A stretch of 64,000 bases of DNA from Sporosarcina pasteurii (GTDB taxonomy: Bacteria > Bacillota > Bacilli > Bacillales_A > Planococcaceae), in assembly GCF_041295575.1 (NCBI RefSeq), contig NZ_CP160452.1, positions 1,240,001 through 1,304,000 of the forward strand, read 5' to 3'. Of this stretch, positions 15,852-24,801 are shown one piece after another (within the stretch, counting starts at the first letter, position 1; each line of letters starts with the position of its first letter). A model generated the notes under the pieces. That model was not told the DNA's origin, made no database searches, and was given only the letters and a program-made list of their open reading frames with translations. The translations under genes and the position numbers were made by a program.

Positions 15852-16640
15852 ATGACAACAGCAGTAGCAAATAAATTCAAAGTATTAGCGAAACAATTAC
15901 TTGTAGCAGAAGAGACGCTCATCGGTACATCGCCGTTAACTTCTGAAGATCAGAATTTAACGGTGGAAGAAGCTTATGCGATTCAACTTGAGAATATTGA
16001 ACGAAAGGTAGCACAAGGACAGACGATTGTTGGGAAGAAAATTGGCTTAACTTCAAAAGCGATGCAAGACTTGCTTGGGGTTGATGAACCGGATTATGGA
16101 CATCTACTAGATAGCATGGTTGTCGAAAATGGAAATGCGGTTCCAAAAGACAAAGTTCTCCAACCGAGAGTGGAAGGCGAAATTGCATTCGTCTTAAAAG
16201 AGGACTTAAAAGGACCGAATGTGACGACGTTAGACGTATTGCAAGCAACAGATTATATTTTGCCGGCAATTGAAGTCGTAGATAGTAGAGTGAAAGACTG
16301 GAAGATTAAATTAGAAGATACAATTGCTGACAATGCATCTTCTGCGTTCTATGCGCTTGGCGGCAAGCCAGTAAAAATAGAAGATGTCGATCTAGAATTA
16401 GTCGGCATGGTACTGCTTAAAAATGGCAAGCTCGTGAATACAGGTGTTGGCGCGGCCGCCCTTGGGAATCCTGCACAATGTGTCGCTTGGCTCGCGAACC
16501 GATTGGCAGATTTCGATATTCCGCTACGTAAGGGTGAAGTCATCTTATCAGGTGCGCTTTCCGCAGCAGTAGATGCAGAAGAAGGAGATACATTTACAGC
16601 AAGATTTGCACATCTAGGTGAAGTTAGCATTCACTTTTAA
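15852..16640 (+). CDS. dmpE: 2-oxopent-4-enoate (2-hydroxypenta-2,4-dienoate) hydratase
   Basis: A 262-residue member of the hydratase/decarboxylase family, closer to XylJ/DmpE than the paralogue at 18752. Shared features are GKKIGLTSKAMQ, the PRVEGEIAFVL metal-binding segment with acidic ligands, EVVDSRVKDWKIK and the GAAALGNPAQCVAWLANRL stretch. It hydrates 2-hydroxypenta-2,4-dienoate to 4-hydroxy-2-oxovalerate using Mg or Mn, and is known to form a complex with the decarboxylase paralogue in pseudomonads. A GGAAGTG site precedes the ATG, 15 nt after dmpC. A hairpin in the following 167-nt gap separates it from the dehydrogenase/aldolase pair. Confidence 0.88.
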   Translation: MTTAVANKFKVLAKQLLVAEETLIGTSPLTSEDQNLTVEEAYAIQLENIERKVAQGQTIVGKKIGLTSKAMQDLLGVDEPDYGHLLDSMVVENGNAVPKDKVLQPRVEGEIAFVLKEDLKGPNVTTLDVLQATDYILPAIEVVDSRVKDWKIKLEDTIADNASSAFYALGGKPVKIEDVDLELVGMVLLKNGKLVNTGVGAAALGNPAQCVAWLANRLADFDIPLRKGEVILSGALSAAVDAEEGDTFTARFAHLGEVSIHF

Positions 16641-16694
16641 ATGATAGGGTCAATTTTAGAAACGAAGAATAATAGCGAATTATGAATGAGGTTT

Positions 16695-16722
16695 GGCGCT
16701 GTAGGCAGACGCCTATTGCGCC
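16695..16722 (+). other. Intra-operon hairpin
   Basis: The nested stem GGCGC-tg-TAGGC-agac-GCCTA-tt-GCGCC is symmetrical and has no T run. It is a candidate mRNA processing or stability element inside the lower-pathway operon. Confidence 0.5.
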
Positions 16723-16807
16723 AATAACAACATTTACGCTACATAAAAGTGTACAATCTCGTTTCCGAACAGAATGATGAAATTGATTCGATGAAAAGGG
16801 GAATTTC

Positions 16808-17689
16808 ATGCGTAAATTAAAAGTGGCAATCTTAGGTTCCGGGAATATTGGAACGGATTTAATGATGAAGTTAAGCAGATCGACAGTGCTCGAATTAACG
16901 GCAGTTATTGGCATTGACCCTGAGTCAGATGGTTTGAAAAAAGCACAAGAGTTGGGGTATGTCGCCATTAATACTGGAATAGAAGGTTTTTTAGCAAGAC
17001 CTAAGTTGGCGGATATCATTTTCGATGCGACATCTGCAAAAGCGCATATCCATCATGCAAAATTATTAAAGGAAGCAGGTAAGAAAGTGTTAGATTTAAC
17101 ACCTGCAGCTATAGGACCAATCGTCGTTCCACCTGTAAATATGCATGACCATTTAGATGCTGACAACATTAACTTAATAACTTGTGGAGGGCAAGCAACA
17201 ATTCCTATCGTACATGCAATTCATCAAGTACAACCTGTTGATTATGCAGAAATTGTTGCAACGATTTCCAGTAAGAGTGCAGGCCCTGGTACGAGAGCTA
17301 ATATTGATGAGTTTACAGAAACAACAGCGCGCGGAATTGAAGAAGTTGGCGGTGCAAAGGAAGGTAAAGCGATTATTATCTTAAACCCAGCGGAACCACC
17401 TATTTTAATGCGAGATACGATTCATGTTTCAGTAGAAGGTAAAGCGAAAAAAGAGGAAATCGTTGCATCGATTAAAGCGATGGAAAAAGAAGTTCAAGCG
17501 TATGTACCAGGTTATCGAATCCGACAAGAGCCAATTATTGACGGTTCATCTGTCACAGTATTTGTCGAAGTAGAAGGTGCAGGTGATTATTTGCCTGTTT
17601 ATTCCGGCAACCTCGATATTATGACTGCGGCATCAGTCAAAGTGGCTGAAGAATGGGCGAAACATCAAGTTTCCAGTGTAGTTGGATGA
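16808..17689 (+). CDS. dmpF: Acetaldehyde dehydrogenase (acylating)
   Basis: A 293-residue CoA-dependent acetaldehyde dehydrogenase that turns acetaldehyde, CoA and NAD into acetyl-CoA. It has the N-terminal Rossmann motif [12 protein letters not shown], the catalytic Cys in [13 protein letters not shown], and the [18 protein letters not shown] segment typical of DmpF/MhpF. The length matches the family. RBS AAAGGGG lies upstream of the ATG. The aldolase gene follows after 20 nt; in known systems the two proteins form a channelling complex that passes acetaldehyde directly. The cellular location is cytoplasmic. Confidence 0.93.
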   Translation: MRKLKVAILGSGNIGTDLMMKLSRSTVLELTAVIGIDPESDGLKKAQELGYVAINTGIEGFLARPKLADIIFDATSAKAHIHHAKLLKEAGKKVLDLTPAAIGPIVVPPVNMHDHLDADNINLITCGGQATIPIVHAIHQVQPVDYAEIVATISSKSAGPGTRANIDEFTETTARGIEEVGGAKEGKAIIILNPAEPPILMRDTIHVSVEGKAKKEEIVASIKAMEKEVQAYVPGYRIRQEPIIDGSSVTVFVEVEGAGDYLPVYSGNLDIMTAASVKVAEEWAKHQVSSVVG

Positions 17690-17709
17690 AGAAGGAGTTG
17701 AACAACTAA

Positions 17710-18735
17710 ATGGCAGAAAAGCGTGATGTACTTATTACAGAAGTGGCTTTAAGAGATGGAAGCCATGCGATCCGACATCAATTTACTGTAGAACAAGTGA
17801 CCCAAGTAGCAAAAGCATTAGACGATGCGAACGTACCTTACATTGAAGTTTCTCATGGTGATGGGTTAGGCGGCTCATCCTTGCAATATGGCTTGTCCTT
17901 AACAGACGAGATGAAACTAATCGAAGCGGCGACTTCCGTTGTAGAACAAGCAAAAATAGCTGTTCTATTAATCCCGGGTATCGGCACGATGTCCCACTTA
18001 AAAGAAGCTGCAAAACTCGGTGCCAAAATGGTACGAGTCGCAACCCATGTTACAGAAGCCGATGTATCCGAGCAGCATATCGCATTAGCGAAAGAATTAG
18101 GTATGGAAACAATCGGATTTTTAATGATGTCCCATATGGCCAGTCCAGAGAAAATTGTTGAACAAGCAAAACTTATGGAAAGCTACGGGGCAGATGCGGT
18201 GTATGTCGTTGATTCAGCAGGAGCATTATTGCCGGAGCAAGTGAGAGACAGAATCCGCGCATTAAAAGCAAACTTATCGATTGATATCGGTTTTCATGCA
18301 CATAACAACTTATCATTGGCGATGGCGAATACACTCGTTGCGATTGAAGAAGGCGCAAACCGAATCGATGGAAGTATCCGATGTTTAGGCGCAGGCGCTG
18401 GAAACACGCAAACAGAGGTAGCAGTTGCAGTACTGGATAAGATGAATATTCAAACAGGAATAGATGTTTACAAGATGATGGATATTGCAGAAGAATTAGT
18501 TGCACCAATTTTAGAAAAACCACAAGAAATTACGAGAGATGGCTTGGTATTAGGTTATGCAGGCGTCTATTCAAGTTTCTTGCTACATGCACAAAGAGCA
18601 GCCGAAAGGTTTGGCATTGATTCGCGGTCAATTTTAGTAGAACTTGGCAAACGTCAAGTCGTCGGTGGTCAAGAAGATATGATCATGGATGTGGCCGCAG
18701 AGCTCGCAAATCAAAAAGTCGAAATTGGTGTATAG
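17710..18735 (+). CDS. dmpG: 4-hydroxy-2-oxovalerate aldolase
   Basis: A 341-residue TIM-barrel aldolase of the HMG-CoA-lyase-like family. It starts [17 protein letters not shown] (catalytic Arg and metal-binding Asp in RDGSH) and carries the two metal-ligand His in [11 protein letters not shown]. The C-terminal DmpG-type communication domain follows. It splits 4-hydroxy-2-oxovalerate into pyruvate and acetaldehyde, the latter going to DmpF. GAAGGAG lies 12 nt before the ATG. The gene sits 20 nt after dmpF and 16 nt before the decarboxylase gene, clearly in one transcript. Confidence 0.94.
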   Translation: MAEKRDVLITEVALRDGSHAIRHQFTVEQVTQVAKALDDANVPYIEVSHGDGLGGSSLQYGLSLTDEMKLIEAATSVVEQAKIAVLLIPGIGTMSHLKEAAKLGAKMVRVATHVTEADVSEQHIALAKELGMETIGFLMMSHMASPEKIVEQAKLMESYGADAVYVVDSAGALLPEQVRDRIRALKANLSIDIGFHAHNNLSLAMANTLVAIEEGANRIDGSIRCLGAGAGNTQTEVAVAVLDKMNIQTGIDVYKMMDIAEELVAPILEKPQEITRDGLVLGYAGVYSSFLLHAQRAAERFGIDSRSILVELGKRQVVGGQEDMIMDVAAELANQKVEIGV

Positions 18736-18751
18736 AAGGGGGCAGTATTTA

Positions 18752-19540
18752 ATGGAAGCAACATTTGCAAAAGAGATTGCACAATATTTAGTAGCTGGAG
18801 AAGTAGAAAAACGAGAAGTTACAAAAGTAACTGCAGAATTGAAGCCAGATTTAACAGTAGAAGAAGGGTATCTTGTCCAACAAGAACTCGTTGCAATGAA
18901 ACTTGCGGAAGGACGTAAAATCGTTGGTCCGAAGATGGGATTGACAAGCCAAGCAAAAATGCAACAGATGGATGTAGATGAGCCAATTTATGGATACGTT
19001 TTCGACTATATGTTAATTGAGAACGGCGGAAAGGTTTCTTTAAGTGATTTAATTCATCCGAAAGTAGAAGCAGAAATTGCGTTTGTTATCGGCGAAGACA
19101 TTGAAGGACCTGGTATTACAGGTGCACAAGTGCTCGCGAAAACGGAGTCAGTTTTGCCGGCACTGGAGATTATTGACAGCCGTTATGAAAACTTTAATTT
19201 CACATTACCCGACGTAGTAGCGGATAACGCTTCTACATCGAGAGTTGTATTTGGAACTACAATCAAAAGTCCAGAGCAATTTGAACTCGATTTAGTCGGA
19301 GCAACATTATCGATTAATGGAGAAATCAAAGAGCTTGGTGCAGGTGCAGCTGTTCTCGGTCACCCGGCTAATGCCATCGCAATGCTTGCGAATATGCTCG
19401 CGAAAAAAGGCGATAAAATCCGTAAAGGTGATGTCATTTTATCGGGTGCCTTAACGGGAGCGGTGTTACTTGAAGAAGGCGACGTCGTTAGCGGTAAGTT
19501 CGACGGACTTGGAGAAGTTTCATTTATAGTAACAGAATAA
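18752..19540 (+). CDS. dmpH: 4-oxalocrotonate decarboxylase
   Basis: A 262-residue paralogue of the hydratase at 15852, but closer to XylI/DmpH. Diagnostic segments are GPKMGLTSQAKMQQM, IHPKVEAEIAFVI, EIIDSRYENFNF and LGAGAAVLGHPANAIAMLANML. It decarboxylates 2-oxo-3-hexenedioate (the keto form of oxalocrotonate) to 2-hydroxypentadienoate. The ATG at 18752 is used because AAGGGGG lies 9 nt upstream; an in-frame ATG at 18689 lies inside dmpG. The two paralogues being encoded in one operon fits the known hydratase-decarboxylase complex. Confidence 0.9.
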   Translation: MEATFAKEIAQYLVAGEVEKREVTKVTAELKPDLTVEEGYLVQQELVAMKLAEGRKIVGPKMGLTSQAKMQQMDVDEPIYGYVFDYMLIENGGKVSLSDLIHPKVEAEIAFVIGEDIEGPGITGAQVLAKTESVLPALEIIDSRYENFNFTLPDVVADNASTSRVVFGTTIKSPEQFELDLVGATLSINGEIKELGAGAAVLGHPANAIAMLANMLAKKGDKIRKGDVILSGALTGAVLLEEGDVVSGKFDGLGEVSFIVTE

Positions 19541-19564
19541 AAGTTTAAGAGAGGAAGAGTATAC

Positions 19565-19750
19565 ATGCCAATTATTCACGTCAATCTTCTCGAAGGAAGA
19601 CCAAAAGAAAAAGTTGCTGAAGTGATTGAAAATGTAACAAAAGCAGTTTCAGAAACATTGGATTCACCTGTTGAAAACGTCCGAGTCATCGTCACAGAAG
19701 TAGCAAAAACCCATTGGGGCAAAGCAGGAGAACCTATTTCAAGGGAATGA
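19565..19750 (+). CDS. dmpI: 4-oxalocrotonate tautomerase
   Basis: A 61-residue 4-OT subunit. After Met removal the catalytic Pro1 leads PIIHVNLLEGR, with Arg11 in place, and a second conserved Arg is in ENVRVIVTEV. The family forms hexamers and ketonises 2-hydroxymuconate for the decarboxylase. GAGAGGAAGAG precedes the ATG, 24 nt after dmpH. Length and motif match the family. The 118-nt gap that follows, before the extradiol dioxygenase, carries no obvious terminator. Confidence 0.93.
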   Translation: MPIIHVNLLEGRPKEKVAEVIENVTKAVSETLDSPVENVRVIVTEVAKTHWGKAGEPISRE

Positions 19751-19868
19751 AGAGGTTTGAATGATAGGGGTTATGCGTTAAATGTTTCGATTACTACAAA
19801 CACGTTATCATAATAAATCATTTTTCTTTTAATAAGACAATTACATTATAGAATGGGAGAAATGTATC

Positions 19869-20873
19869 ATGACTATCTCAAAAGAAAACATTGAAGAACA
19901 AGCACTGTTAAAAGAACTTGAAAAGTACACAACAAGTATCGCACACCTTGGACACGTTGAAATTGGTGTAACTAACTTAGAAAAATCAACTTGGTTTTTC
20001 ACAGAAGTAATGGGGCTTTATATTTCAGATCAAGAAGATGACCGCGTCTACTTAAGGGCTTGGCAGGATTTTGATCACCATACACTTGTACTGAAGCAAT
20101 CTGACACATCTGGTGTGAAACAAGTTGGTTGGCGTGTTGCTACGGAACAAGCATTAAAAGGCTTTGAAAAGCAATTAACAGATATGAACATTGACTTTAA
20201 CTGGGTGGAAGCAGGTCAGAAAAAAGCAATAGGCGACTCAATTCAATTTAAATCGCCAGCAGGATTGCCAGTTGAACTATATTGGGAGAAAGAATTATAT
20301 GTGAACAATGATCCAGCAATTGCATCAAAAATGCCAAGTCACCCAAGTAAGTATACGGGTAAAGGGGTCGCACCACGTCGTTTTGACCACGTAAACTTCA
20401 TGGTGAATGATGTTGAAAAAGAACAACAATGGTGGAGTGACTTTTTAGGGATCCACCACCGCTACTATGTTAAAAACGAAGAGGATGTCCGTATTGGTTC
20501 TTGGTTAAGCCGTACGAACATTGCCCACGAAATTGCATTAATGCGTAATGCAAACCAGGACGGAGCACTTTTCCACCACTTAGCTTACTACTTAGATTCG
20601 CCGGATGAGCTAATTAGAGCTTGTAACTTAATGGCTGAAAATGATATTAAGATCGAGTGGGGACCGGGTAAACATGGTACAAGCGGTGCACAGTTCATTT
20701 ACGTCATCGAGCCTTCTGGTAACCGTGTTGAAATTTGGACTGGTGGACTATTAATCTTCGCACCAGATTGGGAGCCGATTAAGTGGAGTCCAGAAGTTGG
20801 TTTACTAGGTCTTGACCTATGGGGTAGTGTCGCACCAGAAAGTTACTTTACGTACGGCACTAAATTGCTGTAA
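19869..20873 (+). CDS. Type I extradiol ring-cleavage dioxygenase (catechol or protocatechuate 2,3-dioxygenase)
   Basis: A 334-residue two-module VOC protein. The C-terminal catalytic module provides the 2-His-1-Glu iron site: H174 (RRFDHVNFMV), H237 (FHHLAYYL) and E288 (NRVEIWTGG). The extradiol fingerprint GPGKHGTSGAQFIYVIEPSGNRVEIW is seen; the N-terminal module lacks a full site. It cleaves a catechol beside the two hydroxyls using Fe(II) and O2. It could be a catechol 2,3-dioxygenase. However, the decarboxylase gene just downstream suggests a carboxylated catechol such as protocatechuate (PraA-type 2,3-cleavage). GGGAGAAATG precedes the ATG. A hairpin separates the gene from the decarboxylase. 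Confidence 0.87.
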   Translation: MTISKENIEEQALLKELEKYTTSIAHLGHVEIGVTNLEKSTWFFTEVMGLYISDQEDDRVYLRAWQDFDHHTLVLKQSDTSGVKQVGWRVATEQALKGFEKQLTDMNIDFNWVEAGQKKAIGDSIQFKSPAGLPVELYWEKELYVNNDPAIASKMPSHPSKYTGKGVAPRRFDHVNFMVNDVEKEQQWWSDFLGIHHRYYVKNEEDVRIGSWLSRTNIAHEIALMRNANQDGALFHHLAYYLDSPDELIRACNLMAENDIKIEWGPGKHGTSGAQFIYVIEPSGNRVEIWTGGLLIFAPDWEPIKWSPEVGLLGLDLWGSVAPESYFTYGTKLL

Positions 20874-20898
20874 TTAAATATTAACATATATAAAGAAC

Positions 20899-20927
20899 GA
20901 GGTAGATAGAAATGATCTGTCTACCTC
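20899..20927 (+). other. Intra-operon hairpin between dioxygenase and decarboxylase
   Basis: Perfect 8-bp stem GAGGTAGA / TCTACCTC with a 13-nt loop and no T run. It is probably an mRNA processing or stability signal rather than a terminator. Confidence 0.5.
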
Positions 20928-20954
20928 ATTCAGTATTTAAAGGAGATGGGTGTT

Positions 20955-21977
20955 ATGTCAGAAAAAATATTGCGTGTTGATTTTCATACGCATATCATTT
21001 CAGAAGATTTTCCGGATCTTGCTGCCAAATACGGAGACGAACGCTTTCCAGTTTTAGACCGGACATGCGATTGCGGTGCGGAAATTATGATTAAAGGAAA
21101 GTCTTTCCGGAAAATAACAGACCAGGCTTGGGATATAAAAAAACGCCTTGAAGACATGGATAAGGAAGGTATCGATATTCAAGTCTTATCGCCGATTCCG
21201 GTGACATTATCTTATTGGGCCGAGCCGGAAGCAGGATTGGAGCTTTCAAAGTCGCAAAATGATTTTATTGCTTCAATTGTGAAAGAGTGTCCAGAGCGAT
21301 TTATCGGGTTAGGGACGGTTCCTTTGCAAGATGTGGAACTTGCTATTCTTGAAATGGACCGTGCGATTCATGAATTAGGTTTGAAAGGCCTTCAAATTGG
21401 CTCCAACGTAAATGGCCTAAACTTGGATGATCCTTCTTTAGAATCTTTTTTCGCAGCAGCGGAAAAGTGGAATATACCGCTTTTCGTACATCCATGGGCC
21501 ACATTGGGTGGGGAAAGAATGCCAAGACATAACTTTATGTATATGGTTGGGATGCCGTCAGAAACTGCACTTGCAGCGGGCAGTATCATTATGAGTGGAT
21601 TACTTGATAAGTATCCGTCGCTTAAAATATGTTTTGCACACGGCGGAGGTGCTTTGCCGTATTTATTGCCAAGAATGGATAAAGGTTGGGAAGTTTGGCC
21701 TGAGATTAGAAAGACTGAACATCCACCAAGCCATTATGCGAAAAAACTTTATTATGATTCTCTTGTCTATGATCCGGTGAATCTTCAATATATGATTGAT
21801 CGTTTTGGACCTGAGCAGATCATTGCTGGTTCGGACTATCCGTTTTTATTACGCGAAGCGCCTTCTGGTAAGGTAGTTGATAATTTAATGACATTGTCTG
21901 AAGAAGAAGCACGTTTAATACATGGTGAAAATGCATTGAAATTTTTAGGATTGCGTGAAATGGCTACCTCTAAGTGA
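20955..21977 (+). CDS. ACMSD-like amidohydrolase-family decarboxylase
   Basis: A 340-residue TIM-barrel metal-dependent decarboxylase. It has the N-terminal HxH metal motif (VDFHTHI), a barrel His in PLFVHPWATLGGERM, the FAHGGGALPYLLPR His and the GSDYPF Asp. From memory the layout matches 2-amino-3-carboxymuconate-6-semialdehyde decarboxylase. The ATG at 20955 is chosen because AAAGGAG sits 9 nt upstream. Next to an extradiol dioxygenase it probably removes the carboxylate from the ring-cleavage product, giving 2-hydroxymuconate semialdehyde for DmpC, as PraH does with 5-carboxy-2-hydroxymuconate semialdehyde. A true ACMSD role in an anthranilate/3-hydroxyanthranilate route is less likely because no cupin-type 3-hydroxyanthranilate dioxygenase is present. 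Confidence 0.85.
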   Translation: MSEKILRVDFHTHIISEDFPDLAAKYGDERFPVLDRTCDCGAEIMIKGKSFRKITDQAWDIKKRLEDMDKEGIDIQVLSPIPVTLSYWAEPEAGLELSKSQNDFIASIVKECPERFIGLGTVPLQDVELAILEMDRAIHELGLKGLQIGSNVNGLNLDDPSLESFFAAAEKWNIPLFVHPWATLGGERMPRHNFMYMVGMPSETALAAGSIIMSGLLDKYPSLKICFAHGGGALPYLLPRMDKGWEVWPEIRKTEHPPSHYAKKLYYDSLVYDPVNLQYMIDRFGPEQIIAGSDYPFLLREAPSGKVVDNLMTLSEEEARLIHGENALKFLGLREMATSK

Positions 21978-22056
21978 ATACTTGATGAGCAATCGAGTGA
22001 TTAAATACTGTATATTCGTACTGATTTAATTCGTATGGATAAGGGGAGGAAATAAT

Positions 22057-23418
22057 TTGAATTCGATTCATGTTGCCCGCACGGTTGACGAATCAAAATT
22101 TAACCGCTTTCACGGATTATTAGTATTTTGGTGTGCATTCATCATAGTTTTTGATGGATATGATTTAATCGTTTATGGATCAGTTGTTTCTACATTAATG
22201 GAAGAATGGTCCTTAACATCAGTACAAGCAGGTACGATAGGAAGCTATGCGTTAATAGGTATGATGTTTGGCGCTTTTATATTTGCGCCCCTCGCCGATC
22301 GATTTGGCCGGAAACATATCATTATTTTCTGTGTAGTTCTTTTTAGTTTATTTACAGGTTTAATCGCATTTTCGAATGGACCTACTGAGTTTGGCATATA
22401 TCGCTTCATTGCCGGTCTCGGTTTAGGCGGGGCATTTCCAGTTACAGTGGCATTGGTAACCGAATACGCACCCAAAGTGATGAGAAATCGATTAGTGACG
22501 CTTATGTTATGTGGATATGGAATTGGCGGGATTTTAGCATCGGGATTAGCCATTTATTTAATTCCTGCCGCAGGTTGGAAAGCGATGTTTTTAGTCGGTG
22601 CAATTCCATTATTAGCTGTTCCTTTTCTTTACAGACATCTTCCCGAATCACTTGGGTTTCTAATGGCTCAAAAGAAGGAGAAAGAAATCGGTCAAGTACT
22701 GGCAAGAATTAATCCTTCCTATCGCCCAAGTGATGAGGATGTATATGATATTTCCATACCTTCTAAAAAAGGAATACCTGTCACAAAGTTATTTGAAAGT
22801 GGACGAACGATTAGTACTTTATTGTTCTGGTTCAATTTTTTCTTATGTTTATTAATTACTTACGGTTTAGGTACGTGGTTGCCCAAGTTAATGTCTGAAG
22901 CTGGGTATGCCTTTGGGTCAAGTTTGATGTTTCTCTTAGTGCTTAACCTAGGTGGAATTATAGGTTCACTTACTGGTGGTTGGTGGGCAGACCATTGGAG
23001 TACGAAAAACGTGTTAACTCTATTTTTCACCTTAAATGCTATATCTCTAACCGTGATGGGCCTGCAACCAAATGTTGTAATACTTTATATTTTGGTTGCA
23101 ATTGCAGGTGCAACATCTATTGGATCACAAATTATTTTATATTCTTTTGCCTCTCAATTTTATCCAACTGAAGTTCGTTCTACGGGAGTAGGATGGTCAT
23201 CAGGGGTAGGAAGAATTGGCGGTATTATCGGTCCAGTAGTGGGCGGGGCGCTGTTGGCGCTTAACCTGCCGTTCCAACAAAATTTTATGCTTTTAGCTGT
23301 GCCGGGTGTACTTGCAGCTATTGCTGTTGCCTTTATTCGGGAAAAGGGTCATGCTAAGCAACGAGCTTCAGTTAAACCGAATTTAGTAAAGGCTACTAGC
23401 AACTTAATAGATAAATAA
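22057..23418 (+). CDS. MFS aromatic acid:H+ symporter (AAHS family)
   Basis: A 453-residue, 12-helix major facilitator protein. The FDGYDLIVYGSVVSTLMEEW segment in helix 1 is the DGYD signature of AAHS transporters such as PcaK and BenK. The helix 2-3 loop reads PLADRFGRKHIIIF and its repeat GGWWADHWSTKN lies in the second half. The family imports hydroxybenzoates, protocatechuate or benzoate with protons. The TTG start at 22057 has GGGGAGG 8 nt upstream. It follows the decarboxylase by 79 nt in the same direction and ends in a hairpin pair, closing the catabolic operon. Confidence 0.9.
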   Translation: MNSIHVARTVDESKFNRFHGLLVFWCAFIIVFDGYDLIVYGSVVSTLMEEWSLTSVQAGTIGSYALIGMMFGAFIFAPLADRFGRKHIIIFCVVLFSLFTGLIAFSNGPTEFGIYRFIAGLGLGGAFPVTVALVTEYAPKVMRNRLVTLMLCGYGIGGILASGLAIYLIPAAGWKAMFLVGAIPLLAVPFLYRHLPESLGFLMAQKKEKEIGQVLARINPSYRPSDEDVYDISIPSKKGIPVTKLFESGRTISTLLFWFNFFLCLLITYGLGTWLPKLMSEAGYAFGSSLMFLLVLNLGGIIGSLTGGWWADHWSTKNVLTLFFTLNAISLTVMGLQPNVVILYILVAIAGATSIGSQIILYSFASQFYPTEVRSTGVGWSSGVGRIGGIIGPVVGGALLALNLPFQQNFMLLAVPGVLAAIAVAFIREKGHAKQRASVKPNLVKATSNLIDK

Positions 23419-23483
23419 CTGAAATATCCCGGAATTTGATATTTCAGTTAATCCGAAAAGCTTATTAAACATAAGCTTTTTGG
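23418..23483 (+). terminator. Hairpin pair ending the MFS transcript
   Basis: Two stems in a row: ACTGAAATATC / GATATTTCAGT (23418-23448, no T run), then AAAAGCTTAT / ATAAGCTTTT (23456-23481) running into TTTTT. The second looks like a genuine rho-independent terminator. Confidence 0.75.
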
Positions 23484-23537
23484 ACTTTTATTGGTGTTAT
23501 ACCTAATTAGAAGTCAATCAACAAGGGGGACTATTAA

Positions 23538-24551
23538 ATGCAAAAAATAAAAGCTTATCTCATCGTTACAGTGATGATGTTACTGCTACTTTCCGCTTGT
23601 TCTCCAGATGACTTAACGAAAGCAGAAAGCTCTGGAGACGGCAAAACCTATAATTTTAAAATGACACATGTCACACAAAACACGCATATTTGGCAGGGGT
23701 TTGCAGAGTTCCTTGCTAAAGAGTTAGATGAGCGATCAGACGGCCGCATGAATTTGGAAATATATCCTGGGGGACAATTGGGGCCGGAACCTGATATTGT
23801 TCAGCAGCTAGAAAATGGATCGATAGACTTTGCGCTACTTACAGTTCCGTATTTAAGCTCTCGAATTCCAGAGTTAGATGCATGGAATATGCCATTTCTA
23901 TTTGATAGTCTTGAGGATGCATTAGAAGCGCAGGACTCAGATTCTGCCCAGGAAATGTTGGATTTGTTAAGTGAACAAGGATTAAATGGTATGGGATATA
24001 TGCATACAGGACTACACCATTTGGTTTTAAAAAATGATGAAATCCAAACTGCAAGTGATGTCAAAGGCAAAAAACTTCGATTCACTGGAGGACCTTCTGT
24101 ACTTGATTATTGGGAAGGTCTAGGGGCTAGTCCAATTGCAATGGGATTAACAGAAGTCTATTCTGCCCTCCAAACCGGAGTTATCGAAGGAACTTCAATT
24201 GACAGTAATGCATTATTATCTGAAAAGTATTATGAAATTTCGGATAACTATGTGTTAACGGGTCATATGGCTTTCGGAGGAATATTTACTTCAAGTAAAC
24301 TAAATTACGAAAACATTCCTGAAGAAGATCAAAAGATCGTAAATGAAGCTGTTAATGCTGCAATTGAGTGGGGTAAAGTTGAACATCTAAAAAGGGAAAG
24401 TGAGAATCTTATAGAATTGGAAGAATATTTACCGGTTTTAGAGTTGGAAGATAAGGAAAGTTTTATAACTGAAGCAGAAAAAATATATGAAAAGTATTCT
24501 TCCGACAATGAATTAATTAAACGTTTTATCAAGGAAAATAATAAAAAATAA
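23538..24551 (+). CDS. dctP: TRAP transporter substrate-binding lipoprotein (DctP family)
   Basis: A 337-residue extracytoplasmic solute-binding protein. It has a lipoprotein signal peptide with lipobox LLSAC (Cys about residue 21) and the DctP-fold segments FPYxGGQLG-type (EIYPGGQLGPEPDIVQQLENG) and KGKKLRFTGGP. It captures an organic acid outside the membrane and hands it to DctQM. In a TRAP system next to aromatic genes an aromatic carboxylate or sulfonate is the likely ligand, but C4-dicarboxylates and keto acids are also common. AAGGGGG precedes the ATG. A perfect hairpin follows, so the binding protein may be expressed more than the membrane subunits. Confidence 0.92.
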   Translation: MQKIKAYLIVTVMMLLLLSACSPDDLTKAESSGDGKTYNFKMTHVTQNTHIWQGFAEFLAKELDERSDGRMNLEIYPGGQLGPEPDIVQQLENGSIDFALLTVPYLSSRIPELDAWNMPFLFDSLEDALEAQDSDSAQEMLDLLSEQGLNGMGYMHTGLHHLVLKNDEIQTASDVKGKKLRFTGGPSVLDYWEGLGASPIAMGLTEVYSALQTGVIEGTSIDSNALLSEKYYEISDNYVLTGHMAFGGIFTSSKLNYENIPEEDQKIVNEAVNAAIEWGKVEHLKRESENLIELEEYLPVLELEDKESFITEAEKIYEKYSSDNELIKRFIKENNKK

Positions 24552-24566
24552 TATTTTTGGATAATT

Positions 24567-24591
24567 AGAGCCCTCACTATTTGAGGGCTCT
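24567..24591 (+). other. Hairpin between dctP and dctQ
   Basis: Perfect 10-bp stem AGAGCCCTCA / TGAGGGCTCT with a 5-nt loop and no T run. It probably protects the dctP mRNA end or attenuates readthrough into dctQM. The remaining 210 nt up to dctQ hold nothing recognisable. Confidence 0.6.
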
Positions 24592-24801
24592 AGAGAATAT
24601 TAAGTGGACTACAAAAATATATAAGAGTATATGCCAATAGAGGAATGATTAAGTTGGATTCAATGAAAATAAATCCCTTAGAAGGCTTAATCAGAACTGT
24701 AACTTACATAACCAAATTTGAAATCGTTTTTGAAAGGGAACATCCGCCGACTATTTAATACGATTATAGTCAAATTGGTTATTTATTAAGGAGTTGATGA
24801 C

